NCBI GenBank assembly: GCA_900545245.1
Contig: UQYV01000031.1
Span: 1 to 39,534 of the forward strand
From: an uncultured Bacteroidales bacterium
GTDB taxonomy: Bacteria > Bacteroidota > Bacteroidia > Bacteroidales > UBA932
Direction: 5' to 3'
Length of the DNA: 39,534 nt
The notes under the pieces are model-generated. The model saw nothing but the letters and a program-made list of their open reading frames with translations, was not told the DNA's origin and did no database searches. The position numbers were made by a program, and so were the translations under genes. Shown here in pieces: positions 24,484 through 31,863 of the stretch; position 1 is the first letter of the stretch; each line of letters opens with the position of its first letter.

Positions 24484-24663
24484 TTACCATGTGAATGTCT
24501 CGCCGTCGGTTATTGTATAGCTGTCGTTGGCGGTTCCAAGCTGCGTCGCGGTACTCGTGGCAAAACCGGTCTCTCCAGAAATTGGCAGAATCGCCAGAAC
24601 GGGCGACCTGTACCCGTCAGTGCTGTGGGGGGGGGTATCAGTTCTGATAGTGTTTTGTTTCAT
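24484..24663 (-). CDS. 59-residue peptide gene with a C9 tract
   Basis: ATG 24663 opens a 59-codon frame ending YTITDGETFTW. It has no signal peptide. The body contains YRSPVLAILPISGETGFATST, resembling the short, poorly annotated peptides that I recall beside fimbrillin-like and surface-glycan genes in Bacteroidales; this is a memory of pattern, not a search. The frame is the first after the promoter and operator at 24716-24765, and 58 bases before the fimbrillin-like start. Residues 10-12 are encoded across a run of nine C (24635-24627 on the coding strand), so slippage would frameshift nearly the whole peptide. Function unknown. Confidence 0.55.
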   Translation of the reverse strand: MKQNTIRTDTPPHSTDGYRSPVLAILPISGETGFATSTATQLGTANDSYTITDGETFTW

Positions 24664-24715
24664 AATTTCTGATTTTATGATATTTATTGATGTCGTCGGT
24701 ATGTTCTCGATACTT

Positions 24716-24765
24716 TGGTGTGGTGTAGTTAGGTGCAAAGGTATTCTATATTTTCAAAATTCAAA
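24716..24765 (-). promoter_or_regulatory. Promoter and operator of the peptide/fimbrillin-like operon
   Basis: On the minus strand TTTG (24765-24762), 18 bases, then TACCTTTG (24743-24736). Two bases later comes CCTAACTACACCACACCA (24733-24716), an 18-bp element matching those at 24881 and 17773. It overlaps the expected transcription start, the usual position for a repressor. Confidence 0.7.
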
Positions 24766-24835
24766 ATAGTTTTGAAATTTTTTTTTCAACTTTTCGCGCA
24801 TCCGTGCCGGGTCGGCTGCAAAAAATCAAAATATT

Positions 24836-24898
24836 TTTGGAAAATAAAGGAAGAAAATTTTATCTTTGCAAAAGATTACACCACACTACACCACACCT
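24836..24898 (+). promoter_or_regulatory. Promoter and operator of the SusCD operon
   Basis: TTTG (24836-24839), 21 bases, then TATCTTTG (24861-24868), then CCACACTACACCACACCT (24881-24898). The element is in effect a 10-bp-spaced tandem of ACACCACAC and starts 12 bases after the -7 element, that is, just after the predicted transcription start. A repressor there would block the PUL transcript. Confidence 0.7.
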
Positions 24899-25048
24899 CA
24901 AATAGACAGAGGCTTTTAAACCACAGAAAAACGGGATAGAGTGTAAGAAAGTAATCCCTTCCGACAGATATCTTTAACATAGATGTGAAATCGGACATAT
25001 ATAAAGAAGAGGAGATTTCCTGAAAATTTTGTAAATACATAATTTATT

Positions 25049-26563
25049 ATGACACTGAACATTTTGACATCATCCCTGCGGGCTTTCGTCATCGCTTCCG
25101 CGCTTCTTTCCGCGTTCTCTTCCTGCGCCAAGGCCGAGACTCCGAACGGCTCGTCCACGGCTGACAACGGCTACATCGTCGTGACCGAATACGGAATCAG
25201 CAATGACGGTAGCGAAATAGGCAAAGAACTCAACCGTCTCGTAAAGGACGCCTACGGCAGCACGCTCTATTTTCCTGCCGGAACATATAAACTCACCGAG
25301 CCGATTAAGACCCCTTACGACTATGCCAAGAATGTGAATCTCGTCTTTGACAAGAATGCCCACATCACCTCTGACAAGCCTCTGGAGGCGCTTCTGATGA
25401 TAGGTTTCACTGAAATGAAGACAAAGGATGCGGGGCTGAGGCAGTTCTCTTATGTCGAAGGAGGGCATTTTGATGCCACGAACACTAAGAGGGGCATCTG
25501 GGTGAACGGACTCAAGCAACTGGTCACTCTGCGGGAACTTTCGGTCTATTACTGTAAGGGGCGTCACATTGAAATCAGCTGTAGCAGCGACTTCAAGGGT
25601 ACTGGAAGCAGCGACACGAAACTGGACAACGTCAGTGTTCAGGGACTCTCGTCCAACGACGACAATTATGGAATATACATCGGGCAGCGTTGCGGCGACT
25701 GCAAGATTTCCGACACCTTCGTCTATGGAACCCGTTGCGGGCTCTACACTGAAGGGGCGGGTCATATCATCAACAACTTCCACATACTCACCTGGAGAGT
25801 GGGCGACGGCCAGACCGGAGACTTCGCGGAGACGGTGGGAGTGAAGATTGCCCGTCAGGGGTTCTATCAGTTCAGTCAGGTCTATTTCGACACCACCAAC
25901 CGCGATTTTGTCATTGACGGCGACATTGACGTGAACCTCGTGATTGACAAGTGCATAAGCCATTCCTATATAGAGAACTTCGGACGAAGCTTCATCTCTT
26001 GGGGCACGGGCAGCGGAAAACTTGAGGCAAAGATCACGAACTGCATCTTCAATCTTGACTACAAACCGTCTGGCTTCAAGATTTTTGACATTCCCGAAGA
26101 CTTGATACTCAAGGACTACGATTCGAAGATAACATTCCATGACAACATCGTCCGCTCCGGAGTGAAACTGAACCCTTACGACCTGTCCCTGATGATGAAG
26201 TTCGACGGGAGGAATGCGGAATATGCCTTCTCTTCTCCGCTGCCAATCCCTGCTTCTGGACTAGTTGTGGGGGCTGTGGCTCCGTCCGCTTCATCCAACA
26301 GCCTACGCGTTGTGCATGGTGACGGCGGTTGTACCGACCTTGTCATCGGAGCTGACGGAACAGTGAAGAAGAACGATTCAAGCGCCGGCGCTTCATGCAG
26401 CGTTTCCGTTATCGGGAAAGACGGCTGGTCGGTTCTCGTTCTGAAGCCGACGGGCGGCGCGAAGACTCTGCTTCCGGAGGTAATCGACCTTGTCGGCAAC
26501 AGCACCTACCTTTCGACACCGTCAAAGGACAAACTGTTCACGCTTGCTGACTATAATCTGTAA
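25049..26563 (+). CDS. Pectate-lyase-3-like parallel beta-helix lipoprotein
   Basis: A 504-residue lipoprotein (signal ending LLSAFSSC, acylated C26). Residues about 40-95 match the start of Pectate_lyase_3/GH28-like helices: YIVVTEYGISNDGS, then YGSTLYFPAGTYKLTEPIKTP. Many helix turns follow (GGHFDATNTKRGIWVNG; LDNVSVQGLSSNDDNYGIYIG; DTFVYGTRCGLYTEGAGHIINNF; IDKCISHSYIENFG). The C-terminal ~120 residues look like a separate beta-rich module. It is the first gene after the PUL promoter and the only enzyme-like surface protein in that operon, so it may cleave or bind the target polysaccharide. Catalytic residues cannot be assigned by eye, and a pure binding or structural role remains possible. 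Confidence 0.75.
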   Translation: MTLNILTSSLRAFVIASALLSAFSSCAKAETPNGSSTADNGYIVVTEYGISNDGSEIGKELNRLVKDAYGSTLYFPAGTYKLTEPIKTPYDYAKNVNLVFDKNAHITSDKPLEALLMIGFTEMKTKDAGLRQFSYVEGGHFDATNTKRGIWVNGLKQLVTLRELSVYYCKGRHIEISCSSDFKGTGSSDTKLDNVSVQGLSSNDDNYGIYIGQRCGDCKISDTFVYGTRCGLYTEGAGHIINNFHILTWRVGDGQTGDFAETVGVKIARQGFYQFSQVYFDTTNRDFVIDGDIDVNLVIDKCISHSYIENFGRSFISWGTGSGKLEAKITNCIFNLDYKPSGFKIFDIPEDLILKDYDSKITFHDNIVRSGVKLNPYDLSLMMKFDGRNAEYAFSSPLPIPASGLVVGAVAPSASSNSLRVVHGDGGCTDLVIGADGTVKKNDSSAGASCSVSVIGKDGWSVLVLKPTGGAKTLLPEVIDLVGNSTYLSTPSKDKLFTLADYNL

Positions 26564-26604
26564 AGGGAAAGGCTGAAGTTTCTGGAATTACCAAGACTTT
26601 TTTG

Positions 26605-27777
26605 ATGATGCGACACCACGGCTTTCTCTACATAATTGCGACATATTTGCTCAACGGCATTGTATTATGCCTTCCAGCCTTCTGTCTTTCAGTGACGGTT
26701 CTCGTTTCCTGCTCGGACGATCCGACCCTCGTCAGTCCGGAGGGTTTTGCAGGCAGCATCGGCGGCAAGGAGACAGGTCTTTGGACAATTTCCAACGGAG
26801 ATATGGTCCTCCAGGCGACAAACTACGGCGGCAGGGTCGTGTCGCTTTGGGTGCCAGAGGGAAACGGCGAAATGGTGGACGTCGTTCTCGGACATGGGAC
26901 TTTGGACGAATATGTGAACTACCGGCGCGAGAGGTTTCTCGGTGCTGTGGTGGGACCGGTCGCCAACCGCATAGTCGGCGCATCCTATTCCCACGGTGGC
27001 AGGACATATCGGCTTTCCGCCAACCACAACGGCACAGGCACTCTTCACGGCGGCTTCAAGGGACTGGACTCGGTCGTGTGGGACTTTGTCTCGCAGACCG
27101 ACAGTTCGCTGACTTTCCATTGTCTCCATCCGGACGGGGCGGAGGGATTCCCGGGGAACCTGGATATCCTTATGACATACACGCTTAACTCAGACTGTAC
27201 GTGGAAGATAGACTATCTGGCGACGACTGATGCTGTCCGTCCGGTCAATATCTCCAACCATCCCTACTTCAATCTTGGCGGAGAGGGCAGCGGCACTTGC
27301 GGAGACTATGTTCTTTGGGTGAATGCCGACTCTTTTCTCGGAACGAACGGTCCGGATGTTATTGAAACCCCGATTCCCCTTGAGGGGACTGCGTTCGACT
27401 ATCGCACTCCACACCTTGTCCGCGACGCACTCGAAAGCGGTGACCCGCAGATTGTCCGGAGCAACGGTGGCTTTGACCACAATTTCTGCATAAACGGTGA
27501 GGGAATGCGCGAGGCCGCCTCGCTTTACAATCCTTCAAACGGAATCCTCCTCTCGGTGTGGACGGACCAGCCGGGCCTGCAGCTCTACAGCGGACAGTGG
27601 TGGACCGGCGAGGAACGTGGCAAGAACGGAAAGTCTCTCGACCGCTTCGGCTCGTTCACCTTCGAGACCCAGAACTGGCCGGACGCTCCGAACAAACCGT
27701 CTTTTCCCAATCCTTTCCTTGAACCCGGCGAAACCTACACACATCACTGTGAGTACCGCTTTAGGATTATGGAATGA
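26605..27777 (+). CDS. Exported aldose 1-epimerase (galactose mutarotase family)
   Basis: Mutarotases interconvert alpha and beta anomers of free aldoses. This 390-residue protein has the family's landmarks: N121-R122 (VANRI), H148 (TLHGG), the catalytic acid H219 (NISNHPYFNLGG), D291 (GGFDHNF) and the catalytic base E354 (FETQNWPDAPN). Unusually for a cytoplasmic-type enzyme it has a long hydrophobic N-terminus ending VLVSC (C36), so it is probably a periplasm-facing lipoprotein, as in several Bacteroidota glycan loci. The start is ATG 26605; a TTG at 26602 is less likely. It lies 41 bases after the beta-helix gene, in the same operon. Confidence 0.92.
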   Translation: MMRHHGFLYIIATYLLNGIVLCLPAFCLSVTVLVSCSDDPTLVSPEGFAGSIGGKETGLWTISNGDMVLQATNYGGRVVSLWVPEGNGEMVDVVLGHGTLDEYVNYRRERFLGAVVGPVANRIVGASYSHGGRTYRLSANHNGTGTLHGGFKGLDSVVWDFVSQTDSSLTFHCLHPDGAEGFPGNLDILMTYTLNSDCTWKIDYLATTDAVRPVNISNHPYFNLGGEGSGTCGDYVLWVNADSFLGTNGPDVIETPIPLEGTAFDYRTPHLVRDALESGDPQIVRSNGGFDHNFCINGEGMREAASLYNPSNGILLSVWTDQPGLQLYSGQWWTGEERGKNGKSLDRFGSFTFETQNWPDAPNKPSFPNPFLEPGETYTHHCEYRFRIME

Positions 27778-27803
27778 GTTTATAATCTAAATGATTGATT
27801 ATT

Positions 27804-28505
27804 ATGAATATACGTGAAATCTTTATTGCATCGGCCGTCCTTGCCACGGCGCTTGTGTCATGCCGGAAGGAAGCTCCCGTAGAGAAACTCTCCACGGACA
27901 AGACCGTCGTCACGGCAGTTGCAGAGGGAGGACGACTGGCCGTCGAAGTCTATGCCTCAGGGGCGTGGACCGCGGAATTTGCGGAGGATACCGACTGGGT
28001 GCGGCTTGAAGGCGCGGCAGGAGACGGTGACGGTGAAATAGTTCTGGTGTTTGCCCCGAACGACAATCTCTACCGTTTTACGAAACTCGTCCTGTCTCTT
28101 TCAGGAAGTGAACTCAGCGTGGAGATTGAGGTGAATCAGGAATCGGTGAAGGGTTCTCCCGTGCTGAACCTGTTTCCGCCGGACGTGATTTATCCGGCCG
28201 CAGGAGGAAACTACGGAATCCCTTACAGCGCCAATGTGCCGCTTTCTCAGCTATCGGCCGATTGTGCGGCAGACTGGGTGGGCGCATTGTCAGTTGCTGA
28301 AGATGACGTAATCTTCACCCTTTCGCTCAATCCGGACGAGGCACGCCGCACGGCAGAAATATGGCTTGTCTGCACGGACGCACAGGGCAAGACCTACAGG
28401 ACCCGTTGCACCATCACTCAAGAGGCCAAGGGCGACAGGACGGGTTTCGAGGGTGAGACCGGAAATGACAATTATGTTGTTGATGACGACAAATATAAAT
28501 GGTAG
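27804..28505 (+). CDS. BACON-domain lipoprotein
   Basis: The start ATG 27804 (MNIREIFIASAVLATALVSC) gives 233 residues with acylated C20; the TTG reading upstream is not needed. Residues about 30-115 form a BACON-like beta-sandwich (LSTDKTVVTAVAEGGRLAVEVYASGAWTAEF..DWVRLEG), and a second, more diverged copy follows (YPAAGGNYGIPYSANVPLSQL..TYRTRCTITQE). BACON domains are common carbohydrate- or mucin-binding accessories in Bacteroidetes surface proteins. The tail DNYVVDDDKYKW is acidic. It lies between the mutarotase and SusC1 genes and probably helps capture or position the glycan. No catalytic domain is present. Confidence 0.8.
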   Translation: MNIREIFIASAVLATALVSCRKEAPVEKLSTDKTVVTAVAEGGRLAVEVYASGAWTAEFAEDTDWVRLEGAAGDGDGEIVLVFAPNDNLYRFTKLVLSLSGSELSVEIEVNQESVKGSPVLNLFPPDVIYPAAGGNYGIPYSANVPLSQLSADCAADWVGALSVAEDDVIFTLSLNPDEARRTAEIWLVCTDAQGKTYRTRCTITQEAKGDRTGFEGETGNDNYVVDDDKYKW

Positions 28506-28697
28506 TTTTGAGTGTCTTTTTGGCCATATTTCCCCATTTTGTTCGTCATTTAGCACCACTAAACTCCTCTCAAAATGAAAAAATCTGGCTCAAAAATACA
28601 TCTCAAAACTGGTGGACAGAAAAAAGTGCGTGGGGTTTGAGATAATATTCGCAATAAGTTAGAATACTTACGAAACTTGAATTGGTTATTAATGATT
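28506..28697 (+). other. Untranslated region before susC1
   Basis: In these 192 bases AGTTTTGAG (28504-28512) is the exact inverse of CTCAAAACT (28602-28610), with two more CTCAAAA copies at 28569 and 28589. No good TAnnTTTG promoter is seen. It may be a leader that tunes susC1 output or may hold an antisense RNA; nothing more can be supported. Confidence 0.35.
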
Positions 28698-31600
28698 ATG
28701 AAACTTAATTTGAAACTGGCGGCGTTCGCGCTGCTTGCAGTCATGCCTCTGACCTTACGGGCGGAGACAGGCGGCGGGAACTTCGCGGCATCCTCAGGGA
28801 CGGCCGCCGGGAAGACGCAGGCGGATGTGACCGTTTCCGTACGCGGAACCGTGCGCGACGCTTCCGGAGTGCCGCTGCCCGGAGTGGTGGTCCTTGTCAA
28901 GGACAGGCCGTCGTCCGGAGTGATGACGGATGCCGACGGAGTTTTCTTCATTACGGTTCCGAAGGGAGCGACGCTGGTCTTCACCTGTATGGGCTACAAG
29001 ACCATTGAACTTCTGGCATCGGAGACTGCGATGGCGGTCAGCCTTGAGGAGGAGCGGCTCGAAATTGAGGAGACCGTGGTCGTGGGCTACGGCGTGCAGC
29101 GGCGAGAGAGCGTCGTCGGGGCAATCACCAATGTGAAGGCCGAAGATATTGCCGGCACGGGAACGAGCCTGCTGAACAACGCGCTTGCGGGAAAGGTTCC
29201 GGGACTGCTCGTCTATTCGCAGAGCGGAGCTCCGGGAGAGAGCGACGCGACGCTGATGATTCGCGGACTTTCCAGCTGGAACGGCAGCGAGCCGCTCGTG
29301 ATGGTCGATGGCATAGAGCGTCCCATGAACTCCATTTCACCTTCGGATGTGGCCAGCGTGTCTGTCCTGAAGGATGCGTCCGCCACGGCGGTCTATGGCG
29401 CGAAGGGCGCAAACGGAGTGATACTCGTCACGACCAAGACAGGCGCGAAGGGTGCGCCGAAGTTTTCCGTCAATGTGAATCAGGGCTTCAACACGCCGCT
29501 CTTCATCCCCTCGCACGTGGATGCCGCGACAGTGGCGGGTATGGCCAACATAGCCCTTAAAAACACCGGCTCTTTCGGTTCCATATTCTCGGACGAGGTG
29601 ATACGCAAATACGCCGACCAGTCCGAGCCCCTGCGCTATCCGGACGTTGATTGGTACGGACTCCTTCTGCGCGACTTCGCCTTGAGCACTGACGCCGACC
29701 TCACCATGTCCGGAGGTACGGAAAAGATCAAGTACTATCTCGGCGTGGGCTATGTCCACGACGGTTCGATAATCCGTGAAATCACAGATGGCACTAACTA
29801 CAGTAGCGACAGGATTTCCTACCGCATGAACATGGACTGGAACGTCACCCGTTCGACCCTCCTTTCGCTGAAGGTCGGAGGCGTCACGAACATGGAGAAG
29901 CGGCTTTCGACCGCATGGAACTCTTCGACCGTGTTCAGCACCATCTATCAGGCCCCGACCATCTCCTATCCGGCCTACTATCCCGAATGGGCGCTTGAGC
30001 AGTTTCCGGACGTAAACTACCCGGGACTAAAGGGGATGCGCCTCGGTGGCAACCAGGGACACGCCTACACGAACCCGTACAGCATGCTTGCCGACCCGGA
30101 CTATCAGCAGACGATGAACAACCGCCTCATGACGGACATAATCCTCAAACAGGACCTCGACTTCATCACAAAGGGCCTGTCTGTCACCGGAAAGTTCGGA
30201 CTCACATCGACATATTCCCGAATCTCGAAGAAAGTCAAGGCCTATATGGCGCAGTATAACATCGACTGGAATATGTACGACGCGGGTTCCGACGACATCT
30301 GGGTTCCTGTGGGTGCTGCGTCGGACTTTGTCTATAGTCCTAACCCATACGCCGTTACGCAGGACAACTCCGCGACCAACGTGACCTACATCACCTATCT
30401 TGAGGCTTCGCTGAACTACAGCCGCAAGTTCGCGGACGCTCACAATGTCACCGCACTCGCGCTCTACAACCAGCGCCAGTACAACAACGGTGCGGCCTTC
30501 CCCAAGCGCAACCAGTCTTTCGTGGCGAGGGCGACCTACGACTACAAGGGACGCTACCTCTTCGAGGCTAACCTCGGAATCACCGGCAGCGAGCAGTTCT
30601 CGCCAAAGTATCGTTACGGCATCTTCCCTTCCGTCGCCGTCGGTTATGTGATGTCAAAGGAACGGTTCTGGAAAGAGGCAATGCCGTGGTGGAGCCTGAT
30701 GAAGTTCCGCTACTCCAACGGCCTTGTCGGAAGCGACAGCTCATCGAGCAACTGGCTCTACTACTCCTCGTGGACGAAGAACAGCTACGGCTACATCGTG
30801 GAGGACGCCGCCGCCAACCTTGACGCCCGTTGGGAAACCGCGCACAAGCAGGACATAGGCGTCGAGATGGGCTGGCTCAATGACAGGCTCAGGCTTGAAG
30901 TCGATCTGTACGACGAGAAGAGGAGCGATATGCTTATGGCTCCGGTGGTGACCCCTTTCGTCGGCGTGAAATACAAGGATGTGAACACCGGTGCGCTGAA
31001 AAAGCACGGGTTTGAGGTCGAGATTAACTGGAAGGACAGGACGACCGGAGGTTTCGCCTACAATGTCGGGGCGATGATAGGTTTGAGCGAAAATAGGATA
31101 ACGAGTTATGGAGACGCTCCGTATGCTCCTGAATATCAGAAATATACCGGAACTCCGCTAAACTCTGCGAGAACCGGCAGCACTCTTGTCGATGACCGCT
31201 ATTTCAATTCGATTGATGAGATTCACGGCTACCCGCTCTATACTTCCGAATGGACCAACGTCGTTCCCGGCGTGTATAAGTTCCTGGACTACACCGCCGA
31301 CGGAAGCATAGCCCAGAATGACCTCCACACGCTCAGAGGCTCCACCTATGCTCCGGGAGTGTATTCCTTCAATTTCGGCTTCAACTGGAAGGGACTCTCT
31401 TTCAGAACGCTCTTCACTGGAACGATAGGCAAGTACATAAACTACAGACGTGCCGCCATAATACCTTTCTATTCAGGTGATTATGTCGTCCACGCCTCCC
31501 ACCTTGACTATTGGACTCCTCGGCATCGCAATTCTTCCGTCCCGGCGCTTTCGCTTTCGGACGAGATGTATTCGTGGGCCGGAGGAACTTCTGCGTGGCC

Positions 31601-31862
31601 GGGATATGACCTTGCTCTTGACGGCTACACATGGAAGAAGTCGGACTATCTGACGGTCAAGGAGATGTCCCTCTCCTACACCTTCGACGGGAAGAAACTC
31701 CGCAGGGCGCTCGGAGTCCGCTCGCTTTCGGTGGGAGTGATATGCAACAATCTCCTTACTTTCACAAGTCTTATGGAGCAGGATCCACAGAGGCTCACGA
31801 CCGCCGAGAACTACTACCCGACGATGAGAATTGTGAAACTCAACCTTAACCTGTCATTCTGA
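28698..31862 (+). CDS. SusC-family TonB-dependent outer-membrane transporter 1
   Basis: A 1054-residue SusC/RagA protein that imports oligosaccharides across the outer membrane with TonB energy. The start ATG 28698 gives the signal peptide MKLNLKLAAFALLAVMPLTLRA; the TTG at 28677 and ATG 28692 are less likely. A CarboxypepD_reg-like domain (SVRGTVRDASGVPLPGVVVLVKDRPSSGVMTDADGVFFITV) covers about residues 48-110. The TonB-box/SusC signature IEETVVVGYGVQRRESVVGAITNVKAEDI and the plug (LMIRGLSSWNGSEPLVMVDGIERPMNSI; DASATAVYGAKGANGVILVTTK) follow. The beta-barrel ends in LNLNLSF. It is paired with the SusD1 gene one base later. Confidence 0.96.
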   Translation: MKLNLKLAAFALLAVMPLTLRAETGGGNFAASSGTAAGKTQADVTVSVRGTVRDASGVPLPGVVVLVKDRPSSGVMTDADGVFFITVPKGATLVFTCMGYKTIELLASETAMAVSLEEERLEIEETVVVGYGVQRRESVVGAITNVKAEDIAGTGTSLLNNALAGKVPGLLVYSQSGAPGESDATLMIRGLSSWNGSEPLVMVDGIERPMNSISPSDVASVSVLKDASATAVYGAKGANGVILVTTKTGAKGAPKFSVNVNQGFNTPLFIPSHVDAATVAGMANIALKNTGSFGSIFSDEVIRKYADQSEPLRYPDVDWYGLLLRDFALSTDADLTMSGGTEKIKYYLGVGYVHDGSIIREITDGTNYSSDRISYRMNMDWNVTRSTLLSLKVGGVTNMEKRLSTAWNSSTVFSTIYQAPTISYPAYYPEWALEQFPDVNYPGLKGMRLGGNQGHAYTNPYSMLADPDYQQTMNNRLMTDIILKQDLDFITKGLSVTGKFGLTSTYSRISKKVKAYMAQYNIDWNMYDAGSDDIWVPVGAASDFVYSPNPYAVTQDNSATNVTYITYLEASLNYSRKFADAHNVTALALYNQRQYNNGAAFPKRNQSFVARATYDYKGRYLFEANLGITGSEQFSPKYRYGIFPSVAVGYVMSKERFWKEAMPWWSLMKFRYSNGLVGSDSSSSNWLYYSSWTKNSYGYIVEDAAANLDARWETAHKQDIGVEMGWLNDRLRLEVDLYDEKRSDMLMAPVVTPFVGVKYKDVNTGALKKHGFEVEINWKDRTTGGFAYNVGAMIGLSENRITSYGDAPYAPEYQKYTGTPLNSARTGSTLVDDRYFNSIDEIHGYPLYTSEWTNVVPGVYKFLDYTADGSIAQNDLHTLRGSTYAPGVYSFNFGFNWKGLSFRTLFTGTIGKYINYRRAAIIPFYSGDYVVHASHLDYWTPRHRNSSVPALSLSDEMYSWAGGTSAWPGYDLALDGYTWKKSDYLTVKEMSLSYTFDGKKLRRALGVRSLSVGVICNNLLTFTSLMEQDPQRLTTAENYYPTMRIVKLNLNLSF

Positions 31863-31863
31863 T

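Larger units (their letters stand above)
24664..25048. other. Divergent control region of the fimbrillin-like and PUL operons
   Basis: This 385-base gap holds two divergent promoters, each followed by an 18-bp element, plus a 5' leader of about 170 bases before the first PUL gene. The leader has only short weak inverted repeats (for example GGGAT and ATCCC near 24936-24957). The centre (24765-24835) is very AT-rich. No gene is seen. Confidence 0.7.

Noticed and set aside
24283..24769. Plus-strand frames opposite the fimbrillin-like 5' end and peptide gene
   Set aside because: They have no motif or signal, and they run opposite to a gene with a lipobox and a good promoter.
28569..28610. CTCAAAA repeats considered as a CRISPR-like array
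   Set aside because: The units are only seven bases with irregular spacing (20 and 13 bases), and there are no cas genes.
28677..28697. TTG start of the SusC1 frame at 28677
   Set aside because: ATG 28698 begins directly at a normal signal peptide; the extra residues have no role.
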